In this document: in pieces, positions 5,007-5,289 of the stretch
Layout of the letters: each line of letters begins with the position of its first letter
Position numbering within the stretch: the first letter of the stretch is position 1
NCBI GenBank assembly: GCA_030428745.1
Contig: JAUIEG010000226.1
Coordinates: 1 to 5,289, forward strand
Direction: 5' to 3'
From: Alphaproteobacteria bacterium
Lineage (GTDB): Bacteria; Pseudomonadota; Alphaproteobacteria; Caulobacterales; Parvularculaceae
Length of the DNA stretch: 5,289 nt
Notes under the pieces: generated by a model
What the model was told of the DNA's origin: nothing
Seen by the model: only the letters and a program-made list of their open reading frames with translations
Database searches by the model: none
Made by a program: the position numbers and the translations under genes

Positions 5007-5289
5007 GGATGCGGGGACCGGTCTTCAGAATATGAGCGGCGGCGGAGCGGGCGGCGCAGATATAAGCGTGTCCAGCCCCCTCGATTTAGCCCGCGCTATG
5101 GATTTTTGGATGGCTGGCGACTGGCCGTTGCTGGCCGTTCAGGACGAAGCGCTTGTCATGCCGGACAGGGATCGCGGATTGACGGCGGCGTTTGTGGCCG
5201 CGGCGCATCATTTCTGTGACGATCATGACGCCGCCCGGAAGTGGTCGCGGATTGCGCTTTCCTGGGGGTGTCCGGAATCATATCTTCAG
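4993..5289 (+). CDS. Unrecognised, probably helical-repeat protein, N-terminal part (cut by the right edge)
   Basis: The first 99 codons are present and the frame is still open at the window end. A Gly/Ser-rich start (MSGGGAGGADISVSS at residues 14-28) precedes an Ala-rich helical region: SPLDLARAMDFWMAGDWPLL (28-47), then LTAAFVAAAHHFCDDHDAAR (63-82) and KWSRIALSWGCPESYLQ (83-99). The helix pairs and the 'D-x-x-A-A-R-x-W-x-x-x-A-L' turn look like a TPR-type repeat, and I associate similar proteins with polysaccharide loci; this is recall and not a firm family call. The ATG at 4993 overlaps the previous frame by 14 bp and has AAAGGG 10 bases upstream (4977-4982), suggesting translational coupling. 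An in-frame ATG at 5032 has no ribosome binding site. Confidence 0.7.
   Translation, partial: MATNRDAGTGLQNMSGGGAGGADISVSSPLDLARAMDFWMAGDWPLLAVQDEALVMPDRDRGLTAAFVAAAHHFCDDHDAARKWSRIALSWGCPESYLQ

Noticed and set aside
5121..5140. Tandem 10-bp near-repeat CTGGCCGTTG/CTGGCCGTTC
   Set aside because: A 10-bp duplication would change the frame, yet the reading frame is protein-like on both sides; it is probably chance in GC-rich coding sequence.
1..5289. CRISPR arrays, tRNA or rRNA genes, insertion sequences, prophage or toxin-antitoxin genes
   Set aside because: I saw no regularly spaced repeats, no tRNA-like folds, no transposase or integrase motifs and no typical paired small toxin-antitoxin genes.

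Overview
The window is a 5.3 kb piece of a bacterial chromosome of moderately high GC. The genes look like part of a cell-surface glycan (polysaccharide, lipopolysaccharide or glycoprotein-glycan) locus. GC-rich third codon positions, the FkbM subtype and the glycan-associated repeats suggest an alphaproteobacterium. That placement is an inference from style; no rRNA or other taxonomic marker is present.

Left part (1-988): the first 129 codons of an FkbM-type methyltransferase lie on the minus strand and run off the left edge. Next comes about 600 bp with no recognisable protein family. It holds one possible Pro/Ala-rich minus-strand ORF (472-747), a 15-bp perfect inverted repeat (807-821) and a weak candidate promoter for the next gene.

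Middle (989-2691): a short class I SAM-dependent methyltransferase (plus strand) converges on a membrane acyltransferase-3 (OafA-like) protein (minus strand). About 68 bp separates them, with no clear terminator. The acyltransferase would O-acylate a surface sugar.

Right part (2692-5289): an untidy 5' region holds a near-perfect Shine-Dalgarno (SD) sequence, embedded in a 10-bp palindrome, in front of a 16-codon ORF. A same-strand, tightly packed series of genes follows. The first is a three-part protein: a possible degenerate sulfotransferase-like N-terminus, a coiled coil ending in an S-T-S-W-K-x-S-A-P-L-R motif, and two C-terminal 'FD..YL...PDVA....P..HYL..G..E.R' repeats. The second is an FkbM-like protein with an altered second motif. 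Its coiled-coil tail lies in the next reading frame, so the gene looks broken by a +1 shift near 4760. The third is the start of a probable helical-repeat protein, overlapping the tail by 14 bp.

Together the genes suggest modification of a surface glycan (methylation, acylation, possibly sulfation) plus accessory proteins of the kind found beside large glycosyltransferases. No glycosyltransferase, tRNA, rRNA, CRISPR array or mobile element is visible. The most notable items are the frame changes along 2815-5006 and the unfamiliar domain combination of the right-hand genes.
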